From positions 434,001-498,000 of the forward strand of contig NZ_FTPO01000003.1 of NCBI RefSeq assembly GCF_900155915.1: 64,000 bases of DNA, read 5' to 3'. Below, one piece after another: positions 53,785 through 63,310 of the stretch. How positions within the stretch are numbered: position 1 is the stretch's first letter; each line of letters starts with the position of its first letter. A program made the position numbers and the translations under genes. Source of the DNA: Microbacterium sp. RU33B (GTDB lineage: Bacteria > Actinomycetota > Actinomycetes > Actinomycetales > Microbacteriaceae). Below the pieces are notes generated by a model, which was not told the DNA's origin, did not search any database, and saw nothing but the letters and a program-made list of their open reading frames with translations.

Positions 53785-55062
53785 GTGTCGAGGCGAGCGG
53801 TGCTGTGGATCGCGTTCGTCGTCGTGCACGTGGGCGTGGCGGTGCTCGGGTTCGTGCTGCCGAACGAGCCGATGGGTGATGTGTACCGCGTCTACGAGCG
53901 GTGGTCCGGCGCGTGGCTGAACGGCGGCTTCGTCGATCCCGCGACCTACGCCCTGGTGAGCGAACGCACCTACATCGGCTTCGTCGGCATCACCGAGACG
54001 TGGGTGTACCCGCTCGTCGCGATCATCCCGATGCTGCTGACGTGGCTGTTCTCGTGGATCGCGGGCTACACGGTCGGGTGGGCGATCCTCGTGACGATCG
54101 CGGATGCCGTGGCGTTCGCCGTGCTCGTCGGCCGGGGTCGCTCGACCGGCCGCACCGTCGCCGCGTGGTTCTGGCTCAGCTTCATCGCGCTCCTGGGCCC
54201 CGTGGGCATGTACCGCCTCGACGGCTTCACCGTGCCGATCGCGATCCTGGGATGCCTCTTGCTCGTCGGACGCCCCTGGCTCGCCTCGATCCTGCTGGCC
54301 GTCGCGACGTGGATCAAGGTGTGGCCGGCGGCCCTCATCGCGGCCGCGGTCGTCGCCCTCCGGCGGCGGCTCGTCGTGATCGGGGGCGGGCTCATCGTGT
54401 CGGCCGTCGCCCTCGCGGGCATCGCACTGCTGGGAGGAGCGCCGCGGGCTTTCGGGTTCATCGCCGATCAGTCCGATCGCGGCATCCAGCTCGAGGCGCC
54501 CGTCGGGACGCTGTACCTCTGGCAGGCGGTGCAGGGCGTGCCCGGCTCGTTCATCTACTACGACCCCGACATGCTCACGTTCCAGATCACGGGTCCCCAG
54601 GTCGACGTCGTGATCGCGCTCATGACGCCGCTGCAGATCCTCGCCCTCGTGGCGCTCGCCGCGCTCGGCGCCGTGAAGGCCTGGCGCGGAGCGAGCTTCG
54701 CGTCGCTGTTCCCGCGGCTCGCGCTCGGCCTCGTGCTGGCCTTCATCGTCTTCAACAAGGTCGGCTCGCCGCAGTACATGACGTGGATCATCGCTCCGCT
54801 GGTGCTGGGGCTGGTCGTGGACCGCGCGCACTGGTGGCGTCCGGCGACCGTCGCGCTGGCCGTCGCTCTGCTCACGCTCGGCGTCTACCCGCTGACCTAC
54901 GGCGGGCTGCTGTACGCCCAGCCGTTCGCCGCCTTCCTGCTCACGGCCCGCAACGCCCTCGTCGTGGTGCTGTTCGTCTGGGTCGTCGTCATGATCGCCC
55001 GGGTCGCCCCGCACCCCCACGTCCACGCCCGACTGCAGCGGCAGCGCGCCGCGGCATCCTGA
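53785..55062 (+). CDS. GT87-like membrane glycosyltransferase
   Basis: A 425-aa multi-pass protein with about ten to twelve hydrophobic helices. The first extracellular loop holds MGDVYRVYERWSGAWLNGG, where the Asp may be the catalytic residue of GT-C enzymes. PVGMYRLDGFTVPIAILG and ATWIKVWPAALI resemble the DUF2029/GT87 mannosyltransferase family, which moves sugars from polyprenyl phosphate onto envelope lipids or glycans. The donor and acceptor are not readable. It starts leaderless at GTG 53785. Confidence 0.78.
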   Translation: MSRRAVLWIAFVVVHVGVAVLGFVLPNEPMGDVYRVYERWSGAWLNGGFVDPATYALVSERTYIGFVGITETWVYPLVAIIPMLLTWLFSWIAGYTVGWAILVTIADAVAFAVLVGRGRSTGRTVAAWFWLSFIALLGPVGMYRLDGFTVPIAILGCLLLVGRPWLASILLAVATWIKVWPAALIAAAVVALRRRLVVIGGGLIVSAVALAGIALLGGAPRAFGFIADQSDRGIQLEAPVGTLYLWQAVQGVPGSFIYYDPDMLTFQITGPQVDVVIALMTPLQILALVALAALGAVKAWRGASFASLFPRLALGLVLAFIVFNKVGSPQYMTWIIAPLVLGLVVDRAHWWRPATVALAVALLTLGVYPLTYGGLLYAQPFAAFLLTARNALVVVLFVWVVVMIARVAPHPHVHARLQRQRAAAS

Positions 55063-55078
55063 GTCCCGGAGGTCTCCC

Positions 55079-55420
55079 ATGCTCGTCGCCTTCTCCGTCG
55101 CCCCGTCCGGAACGCCCGAGGGCGGTGCCGTGCGCGCGGACGCGTCGGTGCACGATGCCGTCGCGGCCGCCGTCCGGGTCGTGCGGGAGAGCGGACTGCC
55201 CCACCGCACGTCGTCGATGTTCACCGAGATCGAGGGGGAGTGGGACGAGGTGTTCGACGTCGTGCGCCGGGCGACCGACGCGGTGCTTCCGTTCGGATCG
55301 CGGGTCTCGCTCGTCCTGAAGGCCGACATCCGTCCCGGGTACGGCGGTGAGCTCGACGGCAAGCTCGAGCGCCTCGAGCGGGCGATCGACGCGTCCGCCC
55401 ACGACACCGTCGAGTCGTGA
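55079..55420 (+). CDS. Thiamine-binding family protein (MTH1187/YkoF type)
   Basis: A 113-aa ferredoxin-like protein. MLVAFSVAPSGTPEGGAV and TSSMFTEIEGEWDEVFDVVRRATDA match the MTH1187 (formerly DUF77) family, whose members bind thiamine or related pyrimidines. GGAGG lies 8 bases upstream of the ATG at 55079, and the gene lies 16 bp after the glycosyltransferase, so they may share a transcript. No TPP riboswitch is visible. Confidence 0.85.
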   Translation: MLVAFSVAPSGTPEGGAVRADASVHDAVAAAVRVVRESGLPHRTSSMFTEIEGEWDEVFDVVRRATDAVLPFGSRVSLVLKADIRPGYGGELDGKLERLERAIDASAHDTVES

Positions 55421-55464
55421 TCCGGCGGGTTCGAATCGATTCGACAGGGTGCCGCATCCGCGGC

Positions 55465-55470
55465 TAGCAT
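55465..55470 (+). promoter_or_regulatory. -10 box, leaderless promoter
   Basis: TAGCAT, six bases before the GTG at 55477. Confidence 0.5.
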
Positions 55471-55476
55471 GACCGC

Positions 55477-56694
55477 GTGACCTCCTCGACTCTTGCGAGG
55501 GGTGCGGCGAAGTGGGCGCTCCTCTCCCTCGCCATCGGCAGCTTCGGCATCGGCATGACCGAGTTCGTCGTGATGGGCCTGCTGCCGAACATCGCGCAGG
55601 ACCTCCTGCCGTCGCAGTGGGCCGCGAACTCCGACGACGCGATCGCCCAGACCGGCTGGCTCATCTCGCTCTACGCCCTCGGCGTCGTGATCGGCGCCCC
55701 GACCATCGCGGGCGCGGTGGCCAAGTATCCGCGTCACCGGGTCATGATCGCGCTGGCCCTCGCCCTGACGGTGTTCAACGCCCTGACCTTCCTCGCGCCG
55801 ACGTTCGAGCTCGTCGCGGTGTCGCGGTTCCTGTCTGGCCTGCCGCACGGGGCGTACTTCGGCATCGGCGCCCTGGTCGCGGCCGACGTGCTCGGACCGG
55901 GCAAGCGCGCCCAGGGCGTCGCCTTCGTGCTGACGGGCCTGACGGTCGCGAACGTCGTCGGCGTTCCGCTGGGGACGTTCCTCGGCCAGCAGGTCGGCTG
56001 GCGGGCGGCGTTCATCGTCGTCGCGGCGATCTTCGCGCTCGCGACGATCTGCATCGGCTTCTTCGTCCCGGAGCATCCGGGAAGCCCCGATCGCACGATG
56101 CGGGCAGAGCTCAGGGTGTTCCGCATCGGGCAGGTCTGGCTGGCGCTCGGCGTGGGAGCGATCGGCTTCGGCGGATTCTTCGCGGTGTACAGCTACGTCG
56201 CCCCCGTGGTGACGGAGGTCGCCGGTTCCCCCGAGTGGGCCGTGCCGATCGTGCTCGTGGTGATGGGGCTCGGCATGACAATCGGCAACCTCGTCGGGGG
56301 CCACCTGGCCGACCGGGATCTGAAGCGCACGCTGGTGGGCGGGCTCGTGGCCCTCGCCGTCGTCCTCTCCCTCCTCGCGCTGACGTCGCAGTGGATCTGG
56401 ACCCTCGGCGGCTTCGTCTTCCTCACCGGCTTCGTCGCGGCGGCGCTCAGCCCCACGATCCAGACCCGACTGATGGACGTCGCGCAGGACAACCAGTCGA
56501 TCGCGGCCGCCCTGAACCACTCGGCGCTCAACATCGGCAACAGCCTCGGCGCGCTCCTCGGCGGCCTCGTCATCGCCCTGGGCCTCGGATTCGTCGCCCC
56601 GGCGTGGGTGGGCGTCGGGCTGTCGCTCAGCGGACTCGCCCTGGCCCTGGTGAGCCTCGCACTCGAGCGGCGACGGGAGCCCGTCGCGGTCTGA
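55477..56694 (+). CDS. Major facilitator superfamily exporter (AraJ-like)
   Basis: A 405-aa transporter with about twelve helices. The N-terminal region reads GSFGIGMTEFVVMGLLPNIA, typical of the drug/H+ antiporter DHA1 and AraJ/YdhP group. The loop between helices 2 and 3 contains the motif-A remnant GAVAKYPRHRVMI. LSGLPHGAYFGIGALVAADV is the conserved helix 4. The cargo is probably a sugar or drug. No regulator lies beside it. Confidence 0.88.
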   Translation: MTSSTLARGAAKWALLSLAIGSFGIGMTEFVVMGLLPNIAQDLLPSQWAANSDDAIAQTGWLISLYALGVVIGAPTIAGAVAKYPRHRVMIALALALTVFNALTFLAPTFELVAVSRFLSGLPHGAYFGIGALVAADVLGPGKRAQGVAFVLTGLTVANVVGVPLGTFLGQQVGWRAAFIVVAAIFALATICIGFFVPEHPGSPDRTMRAELRVFRIGQVWLALGVGAIGFGGFFAVYSYVAPVVTEVAGSPEWAVPIVLVVMGLGMTIGNLVGGHLADRDLKRTLVGGLVALAVVLSLLALTSQWIWTLGGFVFLTGFVAAALSPTIQTRLMDVAQDNQSIAAALNHSALNIGNSLGALLGGLVIALGLGFVAPAWVGVGLSLSGLALALVSLALERRREPVAV

Positions 56695-56728
56695 GCGTGC
56701 GCGTCGCGGCGGCGGCGATGCCGCGTCG

Positions 56729-56734
56729 TAGGCT
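56729..56734 (+). promoter_or_regulatory. -10 box, leaderless promoter
   Basis: TAGGCT, six bases before the GTG at 56741. Confidence 0.5.
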
Positions 56735-56740
56735 GAGTCG

Positions 56741-57499
56741 GTGCCCGAAGACGCGCCCTCCTCCGCCGATCGAACGCTGCAGGCCCTTGCGGCCGCGTTC
56801 GACCAGACACGCCCCCGGCGGCCGGAGGACGATCACGATCCCGACGTCCCGGTCGCCGCGACCGTGCTGATCCTGCGCGACGGCGACGGTGGTCCCGAAG
56901 TGCTCATGATCGAGCGACCCGACCGTGGATCGTTCGCCGGAGCGTGGGTGTTCCCCGGCGGCAAAGTCGATCCGGGCGATGCGGAGTCGGACGACGCCGC
57001 CGAGGAGGACACCGCGCGGTGGGCAGCCGTCCGCGAGACCCGCGAAGAGGCCGGGCTCGAGTTCGAGCCCGACGAGCTCGTCACGGTGTCGCGCTGGGAC
57101 CCGCCGCCCGGGCTCCCGCTGCGCATCCGCACGTGGTTCTTCGCGGCGCGGGCGACGGATGCCGAGCTCGTCCTCTCGGTCGACGAGGTCGTCGCGGCGG
57201 CGTGGGTGCGCCCGGGCGACGTGCTCGAGCGTCACGGCCGGGGGCAGATCACGCTGTATCCGCCGACGTGGGTGACGCTCCACGACCTCGCCGAGGGGCG
57301 CGACGTCGAGACGATCCTCGAGCGGCACCGACGGGAGGGCATGCGGCACTTCGGGACGGCGGCGCGACGGGGGAGCGAGGGGCCGATCATGCTGTGGTCG
57401 GGCGACGCGGAGTACGATCCGGATGCTGGCACCTCGCCGTCTGCCCGACACCGTCTCGAGCTGGGCATACTGCCCTGGCGGTATACGCGCAAGATGTAG
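56741..57499 (+). CDS. Nudix hydrolase (NUDT19/CoA-pyrophosphatase-like)
   Basis: A 252-aa Nudix enzyme. The segment WVFPGGKVDPGDAES opens the Nudix box and RETREEAGLEF closes it, with a longer insertion between than the standard GX5EX7REUXEEXGU box. This is the arrangement seen in the NUDT7/NUDT19 coenzyme A pyrophosphatase group. Substrates are therefore probably CoA esters or other nucleoside diphosphate derivatives. Later ITLYPPTWVTLHDLAE is also typical of that group. Starts leaderless at GTG 56741. Confidence 0.86.
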   Translation: MPEDAPSSADRTLQALAAAFDQTRPRRPEDDHDPDVPVAATVLILRDGDGGPEVLMIERPDRGSFAGAWVFPGGKVDPGDAESDDAAEEDTARWAAVRETREEAGLEFEPDELVTVSRWDPPPGLPLRIRTWFFAARATDAELVLSVDEVVAAAWVRPGDVLERHGRGQITLYPPTWVTLHDLAEGRDVETILERHRREGMRHFGTAARRGSEGPIMLWSGDAEYDPDAGTSPSARHRLELGILPWRYTRKM

Positions 57500-57520
57500 A
57501 CGCATCGGAAATGCCGTCGA

Positions 57521-57526
57521 TACTGT
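57521..57526 (+). promoter_or_regulatory. -10 box, leaderless promoter of the DUF11 adhesin
   Basis: TACTGT, six bases before the GTG at 57533. Confidence 0.5.
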
Positions 57527-57532
57527 GACCCC

Positions 57533-60500
57533 GTGGCGGGATCCGCAGGGACGACGCGCGGGTGGTGGCGGACGGGAATCGTCGGAACACTCCTCGCGGT
57601 GCTCTTGGTGGCCATGATGCCGTCGATATCGACCGCCGTGCCCATCGTTCCGTTCGCGCCGCGCTTCTCGGCGGACGACAACGGGACGGTGCTCGTCTTC
57701 GGCAACAACCTGCTGTCGTGCCCGGACTCCGAGCCGCGCTGCGCGGCGGCGAGGACGGGCACGACGGCCCTCAACAACAACGCGTTCGCGATGCAGAACC
57801 TCGACGCCGACGCCGATCCGTCGACGTTCAACTCGTCGAGCTCGACAGTGGCGGCTCCGCCCGACGGCGAGGTCCTGTGGGCCGGTCTGTACTGGGGTGC
57901 GCGCCTCAGCCGAGCACCGGGAGGCGTGGCGGGCGTCGGCGATCGGCGCGAGATGTCGCTGCGCACCCCGGGGTCGCCGACGTACACGCCGATCGCATCG
58001 CAGGCGAGCTTCGGTCCGACGGCGGGCGATCAGGCGTACCAGGAGTTCGCCGACGTCACCGCGCTCGTGCGCGCGGCGGGACCCGGCGCCTACTGGGGCG
58101 CGAACGTCGTCGCGGGCACGGGGGAGGACCGCTACGCCGGCTGGTCGCTGGTGGTCGTCTACCGCGCCCCGGGGCTCCCGCTGCGCAGCCTCACGGTGTT
58201 CGACGGCTTCGCCGATGTCGGGCGCGACGAGCCGCAGGTCGTCTCGCTCTCCGGTTTCCGCACGCCCGTGACCGGACCGGTCGAGACGCAGCTGGGCATC
58301 GTCGCGTACGAGGGGGACTTCTCGACATCCGGCGACAACGCCCGACTCAACGGCACGCTCCTGTCGACCACACCTCTGTCGCGGGGCAGCAACTTCTTCA
58401 ACGGCACGAACGACGACAACGGCGTCAGCGTCTCCGGTCGCACGCCGGCGCACCTGAACATGCTCGGCTACGACGTCAAGAACCTCGCCGCCACCGGCAT
58501 CCCGAACGGCGCGACCTCCGCCACGATCTCGCTGGAGAGCACGGGCGACCGATACTTCCCCGGCGTCGTGACGACCGCGATCCGCCTCTTCGCGCCCGAT
58601 TTCACCACCAGTGCCAAGACGGTCGCGAATCTCGCCGGCCGCACGCCGGCGCTCCCGGGGGATCAGCTCGAGTACACGCTCACCTACCCGAACACCGGAC
58701 AGGATCCCGCGACGGATGCCGTGCTGACCGATGTCCTTCCGGCCGGTACGACGTTCGTCTCGGCGGAGTCCTCCGCGGGCACGTGCACGGCCGCCGGGGA
58801 GGTCGTGACGTGCGCGATCGGCACCATCGGGGTGGGCGAGACCTGGCAGGCGCGCGTGCGCGCGGACGTCGGTCCGGATGCCGGCGGCACGACGCTGCGG
58901 AACGCCGCGGTGCTGGACTACCGCGCCGCGACCCTCGGCCGCGATCTCACCTACGTCGTCGCGCCCGCTCTGATGCCCGTCGACGCGGTGGCCGACCTCT
59001 CGATCGGCAAGACCCTGTCGCCCGACCCCGGGGTGGCCGGCGGACAGGTGACCTCGGTGCTGTCGATCGCGAACGCCGGTCCCAACACCGCCACCGACGT
59101 CGTCGTGACCGATCAGCTGCCGCCCGGCGTCGCCTTCGTGTCGGCGACCACGCCGCAAGGCTCGTGCGCAGCGGCCGGATCCGTCGTGACGTGCCGGCTC
59201 GGCTCCGTACCGAACGGGTCGACGGTGGATGTCGAGGTCGTGGTGGCCGTTCCCGCGGACTCCACCGCGACGTCGGTCGTGAACGTCGCGTCGGTGTCGT
59301 CGACCACGGCCGATCTCGACCCCGGAAACGACGCGGCCGGCGGATCGGTCGTCCTCACGCGCGAGGCGTCGCTCCGCGTGACGAAGACGGCTTCGCCGAC
59401 GGCGGTCGCTCCGGGGGCGGCGACGACGTTCACCGTCACCGCGACCAACGACGGACCCTCCGACGCGGTCGACGTCGTCCTCACCGACTCGGTGGCCGAC
59501 CCTGCGCTCGTGCTCACCGGCGCGACGGCGCCCGGTGCGACCTGCACGGTCGGCGGCGCGGCATCCCGCTGCTCGATCCCGCGCCTGGCCGCCGGCGCGT
59601 CGCTCGTCATGACCGTCGCCGCGCGCGTCTCTCCCGAGGCGGCTGAGGGGAGGACGCTCGCGAACACCGCCACCGTCGCCTCGAGCACCCCGGACGCGGA
59701 TGCCTCCGACAACGCCGCCACCGCGACCATCACGACGACGGCGCCGCAGGCCGACCTCGAGACGACGAAGACGAGCAGCGACGCCCGGGCCGGCGGCCAG
59801 GTGACGTACTCGATCGTGGTGACCAACCGAGGCCCCTCCCTCGCGACCGCCGTGACCCTCGACGACGCGCTGCCGGCCGGACTGTCGATCTCGGGACTCG
59901 TGTCGAGCCGCGGCGAGTGCACGGCAGGGCCCACCATCACGTGCGCGCTCGGCGATCTGCCCGGACCGGACGCCACGGGCAACACGACGAGCGCCACGAT
60001 CACCGTCGTCGCCGACATCGACCCGTCGGTTCCGCCCGGCGAGCTCGTGAACACCGCAACCGCGGCTTCCGCGACATCCGATCCCGACCCCGCCGACAAC
60101 GCCGCGACTGCGACCACGAGTGTGACCGCCGTCGCCGACGTGTCCATCACGAAGACCGCGAGCCCGGTGCAGCCGGCGGCCGGCGAGGACGTCACGTTCA
60201 CCGTGACCGTCGCCAACGCCGGACCCTCGACGGCGCGCGACGTGGTCGTGGCGGATGCGCTCCCGTCCGGGCTGACGCTGCTGGGGGTCGACCCCGGTCC
60301 GGGGGTGACGTGCACGGGCGCGCTGACCTGCGCGGTCGACGACCTCGACCCGCAGGAGACGGCCACGTTCGCCGTGCGGATGAACGTGCCGGCCGACTTC
60401 GACCTCCAGGCGGGCGCGGTCAACACGGCGGTCGTCTCCAGCAGCACGCCCGACCCCGCGCCGGGCAATGACACGGCCACCGCCACTGTGACGGCCCGCG

Positions 60501-63115
60501 CGATCTCCGACGTCGCGGTGCTGAAGTGGGACACGACCGATCTCCCGTCGCCTCCGGGCACGCCGCCACGGGTCTTCACGGCGGGAGAGACCGTGGACTA
60601 CCGCATCGCCGCCCTGAACTTCGGACCGTCGGATGCCTCGTCGGCCCGGGTGGTCGACACGCTTCCGCCCGGTGTGACGTTCGTGTCGTCGGTGCCGGAG
60701 TGCGGGTTCTCGCCGCCCAACCAGGTGATCTGCGATCTGCCGACCGTCCCGAACCAGTTCGCGGCGATCTTCCCCGTCCGGGTGCGCATCGATCCGGGGC
60801 TGGCGGAAGGCGTGCTGCTCACGAACACCGTCGAGATCACCCTGACCGACCCCGACCGGGTCGATCCCGTGTCGTCCAACAATCTCGCGTCGGTCACCAA
60901 CGCGGTGACCACCACCGCGAATCTCAACGTCGTCAAGCAGACGTACTCCCTCGACCTGCCGAGCTTCGGCTTCACCGTGCCCTCGTCGGCGCCGGCCGGG
61001 ACGAACACGGGATACGGCATCGACATCCGCAACACCGGGCCCTCGGTGGCCCGCGACGCCGTCCTGGTCGACTCGTCGACGATGACCGACTTCTACGTCA
61101 ACCGGATCGTGCTCCTCAGGCCCGGTCTCGACCCGCAGGACATCACCGCGAGCTGCTCGTGGAGCGGCGGCGATCTGCAATGCCGGATCGGCGACGTGCC
61201 GGTCTTCGCGGCCGGCGATGCGAGCTGGCGTGTGCAGGTCGACGGAGTGACCCTGTCCGATGCGGCGCCGGGGGAGTACGTCAACACCGCCACGCTGACC
61301 TCGCCGACGCCCGATGCCGACCTTTCCGACAACACATCGCAGGCCCCCATCACCGTGACCGATCCGGTCGCCACCCTGACGATCGACAAGTCGGTGCTGG
61401 CCGGCGACGACCTCACCGGCGACGGTGCCGCCGACATCGTCCCCGGCACGACGTTCGGCTACGACATCCGCGTCGCGAACGTCGTGGACCTCACTCGCGA
61501 GGGGGCCGCGGATGCGCCGGATGTCGTCGTCACCGACACCCTCCCGGCCGGTCTCACCCCGACATCCGCCTCGACAACCCAGGGCGCCTGCACGATCACC
61601 CTTCCGAGCACGGTCACGTGCGAGCTCGGCACGGTGAGGGGACCTGGGCGGATCCCCGCGCCCCCCGACGTGCTGATCACGGTGTCGGGAACGGTGTCGC
61701 CGACGCTGGCGGGGACGCCGACCGTGACCAACACCGCGACGGTCTCCTCGCCGGTCTCCCAGACCGTCTCCGACGCGGTGACGCAGGACGTCGTCGGCTC
61801 CGCGGACCTGTCGATCACCAAGATCGCCGACAGCCCCGAGGTCGCCGCGGGAGGACTCGCGGGCTTCAGCCTCGTCGTCACGAACGCCGGTCCCTCCGAT
61901 GCGGTGCAGACCGAGGTCGGCGATCTCCTCCCCGCCGAGATCGTGTTCGATGCCGCGGCATCCGATCCCTCGTGCACGCCGATCGACGATCAGGGAGTCA
62001 CGTACGTGTCGTGCCAGATCGGCACCCTCGCGGCGGGTGAGACGCGCATCGTGCGCGTGTCGGGCCGGGTGCCCGCCGGTCAGGCGCCGGCGGAGGTCGT
62101 CAACTTCGCCGCCGTGGCATCGCCGGTGACCGCCGAGCCGACATTCGCCGACAATCAGAGCGAAGTGCCCGTGCGGATCGTGCAGTCCGCCGACCTCGTC
62201 GTCACCAAGATCGCCGACACCGCGAGCCAGGCCGTCGGCGAACTCGTGACGTTCACGGCAGCGGTCACCAATGCGGGGCCGTCGGACGCCGTCGACGTCG
62301 TACTGAGCGATCCCCTCCCCGCCGGCCTCGAGTTCGTGTCGGTCGTCGGATCCGACGGCTTCGCGTGCGCGTTCGCGGCGGGGACGGTGACCTGCACGAC
62401 GCCCGCGCTCGCGGCGGGGGCGGCCGTCACCGCGACGATCGTCGCCCGGCTCCCCGTCGGGATCGAGCCCGGTCCGATCGCCAACACCGCGTCCGCATCG
62501 TCCGCCACGCCGGATGCCGTCGCCGGCAACGACTCCGCGACGGCCGTCGTCGACGCCTTCATCATCGCGGACGCCGCCATCACGAAGTCGCTCGTGACCT
62601 CCGCCCCGGTCGCCGGAGAGCCTCTCGTGTTCGCGTTCGACGTCGTCAACCGCGGACCGCAGTCCGCGCCGCGGATCGTCGTGAGCGACGCGCTGCCCGC
62701 CGGCATGACCTACGTCTCGGCCGTCGTGCCCGCGGGCGGGTCGTGCGAGGTGACGGCGCCCGAGGGGATCGATGTGGTGACCTGCGAGATCGGGGCCCTC
62801 GACGTCGGCGCCTCCGTGCGGACGCTCATCACCGTCGACACCGACCCCGCTCTGCGCACGGTCGTGAACGGGGCGCTCGTGGGCTCCGCAGCGCTGGACG
62901 AGCTCAGCGCCGACAACTACGACGAGATCGCGTTCGCGCTCGCACCGCCGCTCGATCCGCCCGTGGATCCGCCGACCGAGCCGCCGGTCTCGGGCGGGGG
63001 CGGCGGTTCTGTGCTGCCGCCGACCGGAGGGTCGCTGCCCGGCGTCGCCCTGCTCCTCGCCCTCGCCCTCACCGCGGCGGGCAGCGCCCTCGTCCTGCGG
63101 AGGCGGCGGACCTGA
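57533..63115 (+). CDS. Cell-wall-anchored DUF11-repeat surface protein
   Basis: An 1860-aa exported surface protein. A signal peptide (GIVGTLLAVLLVAMMPSISTA) covers about residues 15-40. The N-terminal globular part (about 40-355) has WAGLYWGARLSR and VVVYRAPGLPLRSLTVFDGF. About eleven DUF11-type immunoglobulin-like repeats follow (358-1800). They typically start ADLSITKTA, continue with the NAGPS(D/T)A turn and a DxLPAG strand, and have a paired C-x(n)-C in many copies. A Pro-rich spacer, the sortase motif LPPTG at 1828-1832, a hydrophobic helix and RRRR end the protein. It probably is an adhesin or envelope stalk. No sortase gene is in the window. Confidence 0.85.
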   Translation: MAGSAGTTRGWWRTGIVGTLLAVLLVAMMPSISTAVPIVPFAPRFSADDNGTVLVFGNNLLSCPDSEPRCAAARTGTTALNNNAFAMQNLDADADPSTFNSSSSTVAAPPDGEVLWAGLYWGARLSRAPGGVAGVGDRREMSLRTPGSPTYTPIASQASFGPTAGDQAYQEFADVTALVRAAGPGAYWGANVVAGTGEDRYAGWSLVVVYRAPGLPLRSLTVFDGFADVGRDEPQVVSLSGFRTPVTGPVETQLGIVAYEGDFSTSGDNARLNGTLLSTTPLSRGSNFFNGTNDDNGVSVSGRTPAHLNMLGYDVKNLAATGIPNGATSATISLESTGDRYFPGVVTTAIRLFAPDFTTSAKTVANLAGRTPALPGDQLEYTLTYPNTGQDPATDAVLTDVLPAGTTFVSAESSAGTCTAAGEVVTCAIGTIGVGETWQARVRADVGPDAGGTTLRNAAVLDYRAATLGRDLTYVVAPALMPVDAVADLSIGKTLSPDPGVAGGQVTSVLSIANAGPNTATDVVVTDQLPPGVAFVSATTPQGSCAAAGSVVTCRLGSVPNGSTVDVEVVVAVPADSTATSVVNVASVSSTTADLDPGNDAAGGSVVLTREASLRVTKTASPTAVAPGAATTFTVTATNDGPSDAVDVVLTDSVADPALVLTGATAPGATCTVGGAASRCSIPRLAAGASLVMTVAARVSPEAAEGRTLANTATVASSTPDADASDNAATATITTTAPQADLETTKTSSDARAGGQVTYSIVVTNRGPSLATAVTLDDALPAGLSISGLVSSRGECTAGPTITCALGDLPGPDATGNTTSATITVVADIDPSVPPGELVNTATAASATSDPDPADNAATATTSVTAVADVSITKTASPVQPAAGEDVTFTVTVANAGPSTARDVVVADALPSGLTLLGVDPGPGVTCTGALTCAVDDLDPQETATFAVRMNVPADFDLQAGAVNTAVVSSSTPDPAPGNDTATATVTARAISDVAVLKWDTTDLPSPPGTPPRVFTAGETVDYRIAALNFGPSDASSARVVDTLPPGVTFVSSVPECGFSPPNQVICDLPTVPNQFAAIFPVRVRIDPGLAEGVLLTNTVEITLTDPDRVDPVSSNNLASVTNAVTTTANLNVVKQTYSLDLPSFGFTVPSSAPAGTNTGYGIDIRNTGPSVARDAVLVDSSTMTDFYVNRIVLLRPGLDPQDITASCSWSGGDLQCRIGDVPVFAAGDASWRVQVDGVTLSDAAPGEYVNTATLTSPTPDADLSDNTSQAPITVTDPVATLTIDKSVLAGDDLTGDGAADIVPGTTFGYDIRVANVVDLTREGAADAPDVVVTDTLPAGLTPTSASTTQGACTITLPSTVTCELGTVRGPGRIPAPPDVLITVSGTVSPTLAGTPTVTNTATVSSPVSQTVSDAVTQDVVGSADLSITKIADSPEVAAGGLAGFSLVVTNAGPSDAVQTEVGDLLPAEIVFDAAASDPSCTPIDDQGVTYVSCQIGTLAAGETRIVRVSGRVPAGQAPAEVVNFAAVASPVTAEPTFADNQSEVPVRIVQSADLVVTKIADTASQAVGELVTFTAAVTNAGPSDAVDVVLSDPLPAGLEFVSVVGSDGFACAFAAGTVTCTTPALAAGAAVTATIVARLPVGIEPGPIANTASASSATPDAVAGNDSATAVVDAFIIADAAITKSLVTSAPVAGEPLVFAFDVVNRGPQSAPRIVVSDALPAGMTYVSAVVPAGGSCEVTAPEGIDVVTCEIGALDVGASVRTLITVDTDPALRTVVNGALVGSAALDELSADNYDEIAFALAPPLDPPVDPPTEPPVSGGGGGSVLPPTGGSLPGVALLLALALTAAGSALVLRRRRT

Positions 63116-63183
63116 CCGGGGCGGGGCCGGAGCCCGGCGGAGACGGACCGGGTGGGAACCTGCGTGGCTGAGCGGTCGAGGAT

Positions 63184-63241
63184 GGAGGAGGACACGCCGG
63201 TGCGGGTTCGGAGCGACGGCGTGTCGGCCGAGAACTCCTCC
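63184..63241. repeat. Nested palindromic intergenic element (copy 2)
   Basis: Outer arms GGAGGAG (63184-63190) and CTCCTCC (63235-63241), inner arms GACACGCCG (63191-63199) and CGGCGTGTC (63217-63225). It shares the CTCCTC outer arm and the CGGCGTGTCG core with the 26745-26818 element. It lies in the 195-bp gap between the convergent DUF11 and metX genes. A further GCCCCGCGGGGC palindrome is near 63296. Nothing else is seen in the gap. Confidence 0.5.
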
Positions 63242-63310
63242 GGTCTTCGACGTGCGTCCGCGCAGACCCGTCCGGGTGGGGGACCGGTCGCAGGCCCCGC
63301 GGGGCGGGGG

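Noticed and set aside
55421..55476. TPP riboswitch near the thiamine-binding-family gene
   Set aside because: No CTGAGA or other thi-box element is seen upstream of 55079 or downstream.
56627..61180. A 1517-codon open frame on the minus strand opposite the DUF11 gene
   Set aside because: Arg/Gly/Val/Asp-rich shadow with no start signals or domains.
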